Positions 10,068 to 18,928 of a stretch of 64,000 nucleotides of DNA are shown here, piece by piece; position 1 is the stretch's first letter, and every line of letters starts with the position of its first letter. Under the pieces are notes generated by a model. The model was given only the letters and a program-made list of their open reading frames with translations. It was not told where the DNA came from and did no database searches. A program made the position numbers and the translations under genes. The stretch is taken from contig CAKRIN010000009.1 of NCBI GenBank assembly GCA_934343805.1, positions 1 through 64,000 of the forward strand. The letters run 5' to 3'. Source of the DNA: an uncultured Lachnospira sp. (GTDB taxonomy: Bacteria; Bacillota; Clostridia; Lachnospirales; Lachnospiraceae).

Positions 10068-10743
10068 TGCAATGTCCTCCCATTCCTCTGTATGCACAGG
10101 TTTTATTAAGATTGCATGTTGCACAACCTCTGTTCTTCGTACTTACCTGCTCCTTTGTAAGTCCTATAACCGCAGTTACCGACTTTACCGGAGCAAGCAT
10201 ATATGATTTGTTAAGATTAAGTCCAATCTTTTTACTGGCATCTAGCACCTTTAAAAAAGGTTCCTGCATATTTATTGGCAAATCTCCATAACCTATTCCA
10301 AATCTGAAAGTCTGGTAATAGTCCGGATATTCATCCCTTAATAATTCTTCGACCTTATCACATGCCTGCTCAACGGCCACACTTGCAAGACTGTCAAATA
10401 CAAGTGCTTTCGCCATATCTGTAAGCTGCAGCACTCTTAACTGTCTGTCAATACCTTCTGATATAGTTACAGCCATGCATATTGCGCTGTCACATTTATA
10501 CAGATGTTTCTTAATTGATTCTCCCGGAAGCACCATGCTTGTGTTCTTGAATGCCACACCTTCATCACTTATTGTAAAGTCCAGCTTCTTATAAATATAT
10601 CTTGGAACAGCCGTCTTTAACACCAGTTCCTCACATTCATCCATAAGTTCTTCTATGCGTTCATCAGGTGCATTCTTCTTGTATCCTAAATATCTTAACG
10701 CTTCTTTTCTGTTAAGACTGGTAAGTTTAATACTTTTCTCCAT
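10060..10743 (-). CDS. Methionine synthase reactivation-domain protein, stand-alone
   Basis: This 227-residue protein resembles the AdoMet-binding activation domain of MetH, which remethylates oxidised cobalamin. The segment RFGIGYGDLPINMQEPF followed by LAPVKSVTAVIGLT is the recognisable family core (about 150-200). The C-terminus carries CATCNLNKTCAYR and a final GGHC, a cysteine cluster absent from fused MetH that may bind metal. It overlaps metH by eight bases and the upstream helicase by 17, so all three are likely co-transcribed. Splitting MetH this way is known in Clostridia. Function by position and homology is likely. Confidence 0.85.
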   Translation of the reverse strand: MEKSIKLTSLNRKEALRYLGYKKNAPDERIEELMDECEELVLKTAVPRYIYKKLDFTISDEGVAFKNTSMVLPGESIKKHLYKCDSAICMAVTISEGIDRQLRVLQLTDMAKALVFDSLASVAVEQACDKVEELLRDEYPDYYQTFRFGIGYGDLPINMQEPFLKVLDASKKIGLNLNKSYMLAPVKSVTAVIGLTKEQVSTKNRGCATCNLNKTCAYRGMGGHCSG

Positions 10744-12442
10744 TTCTTCTTACCCTGCCGCTTTTACTTCTGCGTTCCCTAAGTTTGTCATGTTTTCGTG
10801 AAGTTTCTTCTTTTCTTCTCTTAGAATCTGATTTTGCCTTAGACTTTCCTGATGTTCTGGCTGATACATTTGCTTTCTCAACATTAACCTTTCTGCCCTT
10901 GATAAGCACATTGTCATTCATAGCTGCAAGTACTGCTTCAGCGTGCTTTGCCGGTACATCAACAAATGTGTAGTTATCCATCATATCAATTGCACCAACA
11001 AGTCTTCCCGGCATTCCAGATTCTCCTGCAATCGCTCCAAGAATATTGGCTGGTGTAATCTTGTCCTTCTTACCAACATTAATAAAGAGTCTTACCATTC
11101 TTGATGTATCAGCATTTTCATCAAAGTGGAAATTCTCAACCTCATCAACTCTGTCTAATGTATCTCCGACTATCATCTTAAGAAGTGCTGCTGCCATATC
11201 CATTGATGTATAATCTTCCTGGTTAACATGCTCCTCAACCATATCAAGCATAGCCCTGTGTTCATCAGACTCAATCATTTCTTTAATCTTATCAAATATA
11301 CCATCCATCTTGGTATTCTTAACATCATCAAGTGAAGGAATTGGTTTCGCAAGAATTTTAGTCTTACAATATCTCTCAATATCCTTTAACTTATACACTT
11401 CTCTTCCTGAGATAAATGAAAGTGCAAGTCCTGACTTTCCAGCCCTTCCCGTTCTTCCAATTCTGTGTACATAATACTCTTCATCCTGTGGAAGGTCATA
11501 ATTAAATACAATATCAACTCCGTCAACATCAATTCCTCGTGCGGCAACATCTGTAGCAATAAGGATCTCTGTCTTTCCGCTTCGGAAATCATCCATAACA
11601 CGGTCTCTCTGCTGCTGCTTCATATCCCCATGGATTCCGTCAGCAAAATACCCTCTGCCTTTAAGTTCTGATATAAGCTCGTCTACCTGTCTTTTAGTGT
11701 TACAGAATACAACTGACAGCTTAGGATTGTATATATCAATAAGGCGGCTTAAAATCTCTGTCTTATTCTTAGGTCTTACTTCATAATAGAACTGATCAAT
11801 GTTAGAAACTGTAAGTTCTTTTCTTACAACCTTGATAATCTTAGCGTCTTTCTGGAATTTTCTTGCAATCTCCATAATAGGCTTAGGCATTGTAGCTGAG
11901 AATAGTACTGTCTGTCTGTCTTCTGGAGTTTCTGTAAGAATTGTTTCCATATCCTCTCGAAATCCCATATCAAGCATTTCATCAGCCTCATCTAATATAA
12001 CCATAGACACTGCATCAAACTTAACAGTCTTTCTTCTCATATGATCCATAACTCGTCCCGGTGTTCCAACAATAATCTGCACACCAGCCTTTAAAGACTT
12101 AATCTGTCTTACAATCTCCTGTCCACCATATACCGGTAACACCTTAATATCACTCATGTATTTGGCAAGCTTTCTTATTTCCTCTGCAACCTGTACTGCA
12201 AGTTCTCTTGTTGGACAGAGAACAATTGCCTGTGGTTTTTTAACAGATGAGTCTATCTTTTGTAACATAGGGATAGAATAGGCAGCTGTCTTACCAGTTC
12301 CTGTCTGTGCCTGTCCAATAACATCAATTCCTTCCAATACCGCAGGAATAGCCTGTGTCTGTATAGGAGATGTCTCTTCAAAGCCCATATCCTCTACTGC
12401 TCTTAAAATTCTTTCATCAATATTTAATTCATCAAATTTCAT
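10727..12442 (-). CDS. DEAD-box ATP-dependent RNA helicase
   Basis: Unwinds RNA in the cytoplasm, typically in ribosome assembly or mRNA decay and cold adaptation. Motifs in order are Q motif (SPIQTQAIP), Walker A AQTGTGKT, DEAD, SAT, ARGIDV and HRIGRTGRAG, followed by a DbpA-type RNA-binding domain (about 465-545) and a basic tail rich in K, R and S. I start at ATG 12442 (MKFDELNIDE): GGAG precedes it with good spacing, while the longer frame runs into the palindromic element. It resembles CshA/DeaD, but the exact paralogue is not resolved. Confidence 0.93.
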   Translation of the reverse strand: MKFDELNIDERILRAVEDMGFEETSPIQTQAIPAVLEGIDVIGQAQTGTGKTAAYSIPMLQKIDSSVKKPQAIVLCPTRELAVQVAEEIRKLAKYMSDIKVLPVYGGQEIVRQIKSLKAGVQIIVGTPGRVMDHMRRKTVKFDAVSMVILDEADEMLDMGFREDMETILTETPEDRQTVLFSATMPKPIMEIARKFQKDAKIIKVVRKELTVSNIDQFYYEVRPKNKTEILSRLIDIYNPKLSVVFCNTKRQVDELISELKGRGYFADGIHGDMKQQQRDRVMDDFRSGKTEILIATDVAARGIDVDGVDIVFNYDLPQDEEYYVHRIGRTGRAGKSGLALSFISGREVYKLKDIERYCKTKILAKPIPSLDDVKNTKMDGIFDKIKEMIESDEHRAMLDMVEEHVNQEDYTSMDMAAALLKMIVGDTLDRVDEVENFHFDENADTSRMVRLFINVGKKDKITPANILGAIAGESGMPGRLVGAIDMMDNYTFVDVPAKHAEAVLAAMNDNVLIKGRKVNVEKANVSARTSGKSKAKSDSKRRKEETSRKHDKLRERRSKSGRVRRNGEKY

Positions 12443-12898
12443 TCTAAAATCTCCATTTCTATAACTTATTAAGTTTACATTACAGCAAGCCATAAGTCAA
12501 AGTAATAATTGCATTTTATTTCTTGTACATATATAATCGATGTGAATATCTATTCAGGCTTTGCCAATTAAGTTATATGCTTATATCTGCTCATGTAGCT
12601 ATGTGTATCTGCTGCTGTGTCTGTGTGTGCCATATGACCGATATATTGCGAACTGTGTGGGAGTTAATGCCGCTATATACATAAGGGCGGTGTGCTAAAG
12701 CACGTTCAAGCGAAGCGCGTTTGATTTAGCACGCCGTAATAAGCTTTGTAGATAGCGGCATTTACTCCCACTAAGTGCAGCAATCCTTGAGGGCATATGG
12801 TATACACAGACACAGCAGTGAATGTATACAGTCTCATGAACGGCTGAATATATGTCATAACTTAATTGGCAAAGCCTGGATAATAAAAAGGAGTTTTT
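12443..12898. other. Divergent intergenic region, 456 bases
   Basis: This stretch separates two divergent genes, the DEAD-box helicase (minus) and the ABC-F gene (plus). Most of it is one large imperfect palindrome (12555-12878). The remaining ends hold only the two ribosome binding sites and short AT-rich sequence. I see no open frame of note and no clear sigma-A promoter outside the palindrome. Confidence 0.8.
12555..12878. repeat. Long palindromic element, copy 1 (324 bp)
   Basis: The outer 22 bases at each end are perfect inverted repeats (12555-12576 and 12857-12878; the left arm begins CAGGCTTTGCC). Further in, most of the left half pairs with the right half: GCTGCTGTGTCTGTG with its complement near 12800, GGGAGTTAATGCCGCTATA with GGGAGTAAATGCCGCTATC on the other strand, and GTGCTAAA with TTTAGCAC. 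At the centre (about 12700-12725) the minus strand reads ACGCGCTTCGCTTGAACG. The same core and the GGAGT-AA-GCC module occur in a second element at 50060-50288. There is no coding capacity, so it is either a structured RNA or a miniature mobile palindrome. Confidence 0.85.
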
Positions 12899-14818
12899 AT
12901 GATTTTATCTTGTAATAATATTAGTAAATCTTTTGGAACAGACGTTATTATTAAGTCTTGTTCCTTTAATATAGAAGATCATGAGAAAGCTGCAATTGTT
13001 GGTATCAATGGTGCTGGTAAATCTACTCTGTTAAAGATTATCACTGGTGAAGAGCCTGCTGATACAGGCATTGTCACTCTTGCTAAGGATAAATCTCTTG
13101 GTTATCTTGCACAGCAGCAGGACCTTCAGTCTGACAGGAGCATTTATGATGAGCTTCTTTCTGTAAAGCAGTATATCCTTGATATGGAGAGTGAATTGAG
13201 AAGAATTGAGGCTGCCATGAACAGTGCTTCTGGTGATGAGCTTGAAGCTCTGATGAACAGATACACCAATCTTAATCATGAATTCGAGATGAATAATGGC
13301 TACGCCTACAAGAGTGAGATTACAGGGGTTCTTAAAGGTCTTGGTTTTGCCGAGGAGGATTTTTCATTACATGTAAACACTCTGTCTGGTGGGCAGAAAA
13401 CCCGTGTATCTTTAGGTAAGCTGCTGCTCTCCAAGCCTGATATAATTATGCTTGATGAGCCAACCAATCACCTTGACATGGAGTCAATAAGCTGGTTAGA
13501 GAATTACCTTCTTAATTATAATGGTGCAGTCCTGATTGTTGCACATGACAGATATTTTCTTGACAAGATTGTCAGCAAAATTATCGAGATTGATAATGGG
13601 GAATGTACAGTATTTTCCGGCAATTATACAGATTATGCATCCAAGAAAGCCATTCTTCGTAATATGAAGTTGAAGGAATATTTAAACCAACAGCGTGATA
13701 TCAGGCATCAGGAGGAGGTTATTGCCAAGCTAAAGCAGTTTAACCGCGAGAAATCTATCAAACGTGCTGAAAGCCGTGAAAAAATGCTTGATAAGATGGA
13801 GGTTGTTGACAAGCCTGTTGAACTTAATGCCAGGATGAACATTAAGCTTGAACCATCTGTTGTAAGCGGTAATGATGTTCTTACTGTTACTGACCTTACA
13901 AAATCATTTGATGGTAACACACTTTTTAATAACATCAGTTTTGAAATCAAACGTGGTGAGCGTGTTGCTTTAATAGGTAATAACGGAACTGGCAAGACAA
14001 CAATATTAAAGCTCATTAATGGCATTATCCAGCCAGACAGCGGAAGTATTTATCTTGGTGCCAAAGTTGCCATTGGTTATTACGACCAGGAGCATCACGT
14101 ACTTGACCCGGATAAGACCTTATTTCAGGAAATTCAGGATGCATACCCTGACCTTAACAACACACAGATAAGAAATACCCTCGCCGCATTTCTTTTTACT
14201 GATGATGATGTATTCAAATACATTCGTGACTTAAGTGGTGGAGAACGTGGACGTGTTTCATTAGCAAAGCTTATGCTTTCCAATGCTAACCTGCTCATTC
14301 TTGATGAGCCTACCAACCACCTTGATATTGTATCTAAAGAAATTCTGGAAAATGCACTTAACAGCTATACAGGAACTATACTTTATGTATCCCACGACAG
14401 ATACTTTATCAATGCTACTGCAACAAGAATAATTGAACTTACCAACCAGAGTATTGTTAATTATATTGGTAATTATGATTATTACATTGAAAAAAGGGAT
14501 ATACTGACAGCAAAGGCATTTCCTGATAAAAATGATAAACATTCTGTTTCTGACAGTGCCATCAAAGACTCAAAGCTATCATGGCAGCAGTCTCGTGAAG
14601 AGCAGAACAGACTTAAAAAAAGAAAAAATGAATTAAAACGTACAGAAGAACGGATTGCTGATATTGAAGCCCGTCTTTCAGAAATAGATACAATTTATTC
14701 TGATCCTGCAATTGGCAGCGATACTGCCAGACTAATGGAGCTTCATAATGAATCCACCTCATTAAAACAGGAATTAGACACATTGTACGAACAATGGGAA
14801 TCACTTATGGAAGAGTAA
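12899..14818 (+). CDS. ABC-F family ATPase, two nucleotide-binding domains
   Basis: Soluble 639-residue ABC-F protein expected to bind the ribosomal E site and rescue or regulate translation. The first ATPase domain has Walker A GINGAGKST, signature LSGGQKTRVSLGKLL and DEPTNHLD. The second has GNNGTGKTT, LSGGERGRVSLAKLM and DEPTNHLD. A P-site tRNA interaction linker lies between them (about 240-310), and a C-terminal coiled coil (about 550-635) is rich in K and E. GGAG precedes the ATG. It is closest by eye to housekeeping YdiF/Uup types rather than antibiotic-resistance members. No transmembrane segment is present. Confidence 0.92.
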   Translation: MILSCNNISKSFGTDVIIKSCSFNIEDHEKAAIVGINGAGKSTLLKIITGEEPADTGIVTLAKDKSLGYLAQQQDLQSDRSIYDELLSVKQYILDMESELRRIEAAMNSASGDELEALMNRYTNLNHEFEMNNGYAYKSEITGVLKGLGFAEEDFSLHVNTLSGGQKTRVSLGKLLLSKPDIIMLDEPTNHLDMESISWLENYLLNYNGAVLIVAHDRYFLDKIVSKIIEIDNGECTVFSGNYTDYASKKAILRNMKLKEYLNQQRDIRHQEEVIAKLKQFNREKSIKRAESREKMLDKMEVVDKPVELNARMNIKLEPSVVSGNDVLTVTDLTKSFDGNTLFNNISFEIKRGERVALIGNNGTGKTTILKLINGIIQPDSGSIYLGAKVAIGYYDQEHHVLDPDKTLFQEIQDAYPDLNNTQIRNTLAAFLFTDDDVFKYIRDLSGGERGRVSLAKLMLSNANLLILDEPTNHLDIVSKEILENALNSYTGTILYVSHDRYFINATATRIIELTNQSIVNYIGNYDYYIEKRDILTAKAFPDKNDKHSVSDSAIKDSKLSWQQSREEQNRLKKRKNELKRTEERIADIEARLSEIDTIYSDPAIGSDTARLMELHNESTSLKQELDTLYEQWESLMEE

Positions 14819-14870
14819 CTCATTTTTTTAACAAAAAGTGCCAAAAATCCCCATTTTGAGCCACATTTTA

Positions 14871-14899
14871 TTGACAAATCACTAATCATGGAGTATAAA
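14871..14899 (+). promoter_or_regulatory. Strong sigma-A-type promoter of hup
   Basis: TTGACA at 14871 is followed after exactly 17 bases by TATAAA at 14894. The start codon of the HU gene is about 50 bases downstream behind an AGGAGG, fitting a highly expressed gene. Confidence 0.8.
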
Positions 14900-14947
14900 T
14901 AATCTATACTTATTATTACTTAATTTTTTAAGGAGGACTATTATATT

Positions 14948-15247
14948 ATGAATAAGTCAGAATTAGTTGCTGCTATCGCAGAGAAGGCTGAACTTTCAAA
15001 GAAGGATTCAGAGAAGGCTCTTAAGGCTTTCACAGATACTGTTGCAGAACAGTTAACAGCTGGAGAGAAGATCCAGTTAGTAGGTTTCGGTACATTCGAA
15101 GTTGCTGAAAGAGCTGCTAGAACAGGTAAGAATCCTCAGACAGGAAAGGCTATCCAGATTCCTGCTTCTAAGGCACCTAAATTCAAGGCTGGTAAGGCAT
15201 TAAAGGATGTTGTTAACACTCCAGCTAAGAAGTCTAAGAAGAAGTAA
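14948..15247 (+). CDS. hup: DNA-binding protein HU
   Basis: Small basic histone-like protein that bends DNA as a dimer. Its 99 residues include [16 protein letters not shown] at the N-terminus, the beta-arm core [20 protein letters not shown] and a lysine-rich tail ending in KKSKKK. The length is about nine residues above the usual 90 because of this tail. AGGAGG and a near-consensus promoter precede it and a strong hairpin terminator follows, so it is monocistronic. Its codon use looks optimised (many AAG and GCT), as expected for abundant proteins. Confidence 0.97.
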   Translation: MNKSELVAAIAEKAELSKKDSEKALKAFTDTVAEQLTAGEKIQLVGFGTFEVAERAARTGKNPQTGKAIQIPASKAPKFKAGKALKDVVNTPAKKSKKK

Positions 15248-15264
15248 TTTTTTAGATGACTTTT

Positions 15265-15295
15265 AAAGGCTGTCACTTCTGTGGCAGCCTTTTTT
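15265..15295 (+). terminator. Rho-independent terminator of hup
   Basis: AAAGGCTGTCAC pairs with GTGGCAGCCTTT around a four-base loop (TTCT) and runs straight into a T tract, about 20 bases after the HU stop. Confidence 0.92.
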
Positions 15296-15345
15296 CTCTT
15301 TAAAACACACATGTAATAATATACATCTTATAAACGGAGATAAAT

Positions 15346-15795
15346 ATGGAAATTGAACGTAAATTCCTTGTTTCACAGATACCAGATGACCTCAATAAAT
15401 ATCCTTGCCGCATCATAGAACAGGGCTATCTTAACACTGCACCCGTTGTCCGTGTCAGACGTGACAATAACGATTACTATCTTACATATAAAGGCAAAGG
15501 GCTTATGGTGCGTGAAGAATATAACCTTCCACTTACAAAAGAAGCATATGACCACCTTATCAGTAAAGCTGATGGTAATATAATCACCAAAAAAAGATAT
15601 GAAATACCTGATGACTGTGGACACACAATAGAACTCGACATATTTGAAGGTTTATTTGCCGGCATGGTTCTTGCTGAAGTTGAATTTTCTACAGTTGAAG
15701 ATGCTGATTCTTATACTGCTCCATCATGGTTTGGCAAAGATGTTACTACTAACGCTGAATATCAAAACAGCAATATGAGCAAAAGGATTTTTTAG
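15346..15795 (+). CDS. CYTH-domain triphosphatase-like protein
   Basis: The N-terminal MEIERKFLV is the ExExK signature of the CYTH superfamily, whose members hydrolyse inorganic triphosphate or thiamine triphosphate or act as class IV adenylate cyclases. At 149 residues it is a minimal single-domain form. Alternating acidic and basic strand motifs (RVRRDNNDYYLTYKG, IELDIFEG, VLAEVEFS) line the tunnel typical of the fold. CGGAG precedes the ATG. It ends two bases before the CLC transporter start, so the two are co-transcribed. The substrate cannot be told, and inorganic tripolyphosphatase is the common prokaryotic activity. Confidence 0.88.
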   Translation: MEIERKFLVSQIPDDLNKYPCRIIEQGYLNTAPVVRVRRDNNDYYLTYKGKGLMVREEYNLPLTKEAYDHLISKADGNIITKKRYEIPDDCGHTIELDIFEGLFAGMVLAEVEFSTVEDADSYTAPSWFGKDVTTNAEYQNSNMSKRIF

Positions 15796-15797
15796 CT

Positions 15798-17075
15798 ATG
15801 AATTTAATTAATTTTGATAAAGAAACTCTATTTGAAAATATACAGCGTCTTAAGCTTGCTGTCATAACATTATTTAAATGGCTGTTCTGTTCTGTTGTTT
15901 GTGGTTGTTTTATCGGTTCTGTCGGTGCAGTATTTCATCTGCTTCTTGGATATGTCGGTGAATTAAGAGTGAACTATCCATATCTTTTGTTCGGGCTTCC
16001 TCTTGCAGGTATAATTATTGTATTTATGTACAATGTAGTTCATGAAGCAGGCAATCGCGGCACCAACCTTGTTATAACAGCAATCCAGTCAAACGACGAA
16101 GTTCCGGGAAGAGTTGCTCCTTTAATAATTGTGTCAACACTTCTTACCCATCTGTGTGGTGGTTCTGCCGGCCGTGAAGGTGCGGCACTTCAGGTAGGAG
16201 GTGCTCTTGGCAATTCATTTGCCAAGCTCTTTAACTTTGACGAAAAAGATACCAGAATAATGATTATGTGCGGAATGAGTGCATGCTTTTCTGCTCTTTT
16301 TGGTACACCTATTGCAGCAGCAGTTTTCTCTATGGAGGTAATAAGTGTTGGTGTTATGTATTATGCCGCACTTGTTCCATGTGTACTTGCCGCATTTATT
16401 GCCCAGGGAATTTCATCTTTATTAGGACTTTCACCGACTCGTTTTACTGTAAATAACATTACTTCCTTAACGCTAATCAATGGATGCAAATTCATAATAA
16501 TGTCTGTTATATTTGCAATTGCAAGCATACTTTTATGTGTTGTTCTCCACCACACATCAAAGCTATATAATGACTATATTGCCAATCCATATGTAAGGAT
16601 AATTGTTGCCGGATTAATTGTTATTGCAATGCGATATATATTTGGTACAACAGATTATCTCGGCGCTGGTTCCGATATCATTGCCAGAAGCTTTATAACA
16701 AGCTGTGCATGGTATGTATTCCTTTTAAAAATGCTGTTTACAGCCGTAACTCTTGGTGGCGGATTTAAGGGTGGTGAGATTGTCCCTACTCTTTTTGTAG
16801 GTGCAACTCTTGGAAGCTTCTTAGCTCCGATATTCGGACTGCCTGTTGGATTATGCGCAGCATGTGGAATGGTAAGCGTATTCTGCGGTGTAACTAACTG
16901 CCCTCTTACATCATTCATTCTATCTATTGAGATGTTTGGTGCATCAACCATGAAATTTGCAATTCTGTGTATTGCATTAAGCTATCTGTTATCTGGTTAT
17001 TACAGCCTGTATAACAGTCAGAAAATTGTCTATTCTAAATATAAGACAGAATATATAAACCGCCGGTCCCATTGA
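15798..17075 (+). CDS. CLC-family anion channel or antiporter
   Basis: Integral membrane protein of 425 residues with about 10-12 hydrophobic helices. CLC hallmarks are GGSAGREGAALQVGGALG (about 120-137, keeping the gating glutamate of GREG) and GGGFKGGEIVPTLFVGATLG (about 318-337). The first selectivity motif GSGIP of chloride-type CLCs is replaced by GNRGTNL and the GREGP proline by alanine. This pattern recalls the fluoride/proton antiporter clade CLC-F, but I cannot confirm it and see no fluoride riboswitch upstream. It starts two bases after the CYTH gene stop. Confidence 0.85.
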   Translation: MNLINFDKETLFENIQRLKLAVITLFKWLFCSVVCGCFIGSVGAVFHLLLGYVGELRVNYPYLLFGLPLAGIIIVFMYNVVHEAGNRGTNLVITAIQSNDEVPGRVAPLIIVSTLLTHLCGGSAGREGAALQVGGALGNSFAKLFNFDEKDTRIMIMCGMSACFSALFGTPIAAAVFSMEVISVGVMYYAALVPCVLAAFIAQGISSLLGLSPTRFTVNNITSLTLINGCKFIIMSVIFAIASILLCVVLHHTSKLYNDYIANPYVRIIVAGLIVIAMRYIFGTTDYLGAGSDIIARSFITSCAWYVFLLKMLFTAVTLGGGFKGGEIVPTLFVGATLGSFLAPIFGLPVGLCAACGMVSVFCGVTNCPLTSFILSIEMFGASTMKFAILCIALSYLLSGYYSLYNSQKIVYSKYKTEYINRRSH

Positions 17076-17114
17076 CCTGTTAATTACAGGTCAAAAGAAC
17101 CAGCGGTTCTTTTT
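17058..17114. terminator. Bidirectional terminator between clc and recJ
   Basis: Nested hairpins: AACCGCCGGT pairs with ACCAGCGGTT, enclosing an inner GACCTG-TTAATTA-CAGGTC stem, followed by TTTTT on the plus strand. It separates the convergent clc and recJ genes and overlaps both gene ends. Confidence 0.8.
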
Positions 17115-18828
17115 ATGCATATCTCCAGTCCTCTATTCTGAACTGTACAGAAACAATTCCATTATATTCATTAATGTCAGGATAATACACCATCGAAATT
17201 TTTCTTCCGACTTCAGGTATCTCCTGTCCATCAAGCTTAAATTTAATTGCTGTTACAAGTTTTCCTTGTTCACTTTCTAACTGGCATCGCAACACATTTT
17301 TATTTTTACCAATCACAGCAGATTGTCTGACTGTAAGATTTCTGTCTGCAAAAACCGGCTTTTCATTACCTTTTCCAAAAGGCTGCAGCTTCTCAAACTG
17401 TTTAATCAATGTAATATCAACATAGTCAACCGGCATAGGAACATCTATCCACACAGTAGGTGTAAGATCTTTTTCTGTCATTGTCTGATTTTCATTGAGT
17501 GCTTTCCTGAACTCGTCAATTTTATCAACATCAAGTGATATGCCGGCAGCCATCGGATGTCCACCATACTTGTTAAGCAGACTTCCACATTTGCTTATCT
17601 CTTCAAACATATTATAGCCTTCTATTGAACGTCCAGATCCCTTAGCCCCATCTTCTGCTTTAGTGATCACTATTGAAGGTCTATAGAACTTTTCTCTCAC
17701 TCTTCCTGCTATTATCCCGGCAACACTCTCATGACAGTCAGGCAGATACACAACAAGCACCTTGTCGTCCTTTAATTCTGTATTCTCCACCTGTTCAATA
17801 GCAATAGCTGCATATTCTTCTGTTATATCTTTTCGTTCCACATTTAATGCCCTGAGCTCTATTGCTTTCTTTCGTGCCTCATCTATATCTGTAGTAAGCA
17901 GCAGCTCTATTGCTTTCTTAGCTGAATCAAGCCTTCCTGTAGCATTAAGGCATGGACCTATGACAAATCCAATATGGTAAGAGCTTATCTTGTCTATTTC
18001 AAGCTCACACGCCTCTACAAGTGCCCTTATGCCAACATTAGGAGTCACTGCCAGATGTTTCAGGCCATATTTGACAATAACCCGGTTCTCATCTGATAAA
18101 TCAACCACATCTCCTATTGTCGCAATTGCCATAAGTTCTGCATATTCCTCTAGCTGAACAGGATTGAGTCCAAGTTTTTCATATAGAATCTTAATAACCT
18201 TAAATGCAACTCCCGCTCCACACAACTTATCAAATGGATACGGACAGTCTTCCTGCTTGGGATTAACGATTGCATCTGCCTGTGGTACTTTATGTATTTT
18301 TTCTCCATCAACGAAATCAAATGGAATATCATGATGATCAGTAACAATTACCGTCATATCTTTCTTTTTAGCATATTTAATCTGTTCTATCGCAGCAATA
18401 CCATTATCACATGTAATAATCGTATCTGCGCCATTATTATATGCTTCATCTATTAAGTGTTCATTTATACCATATCCGTCAACTATCCTGTCCGGAACTG
18501 CAAATGTTACATCTGCCCCGGCAGCCTTAAGTCCTTTATACAGAATTGTTGTTGAGCATATTCCATCTATATCATAATCGCCTATGATATGTATTTTCTT
18601 TTCTGCCTGAATCTTGGCTATAAGAATATCAACACATTTGTCCGCATCCTTTAATAAATGTGGTGAATGCATTTGATCAACTGTTCCATTAAGATACATG
18701 TCAATCTGTTCATCTGTTTCTAACCCTCTGTTTCGGATAATTCTTGCTGTAACCTGATCTATGCCAAAACGCTCTCCAATCGCCTTGAAATCCGCTTTTC
18801 TCGCGTACACTCTCCAATCGCTTGTCAT
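17113..18828 (-). CDS. recJ: Single-stranded-DNA exonuclease RecJ
   Basis: 5'-3' exonuclease acting on single-stranded DNA in recombination and mismatch repair. Motifs are IGDYDIDGICS (motif I, about 82-92), the DHH signature TDHHDIPF (about 165), CGAGVAFK, and the DHHA1 motif GGHPMAAG (about 425), with an OB-fold C-terminal domain (about 465-565). The 571 residues match short clostridial RecJ proteins. GGGAG lies before the ATG. Downstream of secDF on the same strand, about 100 bases away. Confidence 0.95.
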   Translation of the reverse strand: MTSDWRVYARKADFKAIGERFGIDQVTARIIRNRGLETDEQIDMYLNGTVDQMHSPHLLKDADKCVDILIAKIQAEKKIHIIGDYDIDGICSTTILYKGLKAAGADVTFAVPDRIVDGYGINEHLIDEAYNNGADTIITCDNGIAAIEQIKYAKKKDMTVIVTDHHDIPFDFVDGEKIHKVPQADAIVNPKQEDCPYPFDKLCGAGVAFKVIKILYEKLGLNPVQLEEYAELMAIATIGDVVDLSDENRVIVKYGLKHLAVTPNVGIRALVEACELEIDKISSYHIGFVIGPCLNATGRLDSAKKAIELLLTTDIDEARKKAIELRALNVERKDITEEYAAIAIEQVENTELKDDKVLVVYLPDCHESVAGIIAGRVREKFYRPSIVITKAEDGAKGSGRSIEGYNMFEEISKCGSLLNKYGGHPMAAGISLDVDKIDEFRKALNENQTMTEKDLTPTVWIDVPMPVDYVDITLIKQFEKLQPFGKGNEKPVFADRNLTVRQSAVIGKNKNVLRCQLESEQGKLVTAIKFKLDGQEIPEVGRKISMVYYPDINEYNGIVSVQFRIEDWRYA

Positions 18829-18928
18829 TATTAGCTCCCTTTTATCAATATAATTGTCTTCTTAAGCCAAATGTGGCGGGAACTGATATACAATCCCCGC
18901 CATGCCATAAACTTATTGTATCTGTTAA

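Noticed and set aside
12443-12898. Insertion sequence or transposase remnant
   Set aside because: There is no open frame with transposase features. The whole stretch is a palindrome with no coding capacity, so I call it only a palindromic repeat.
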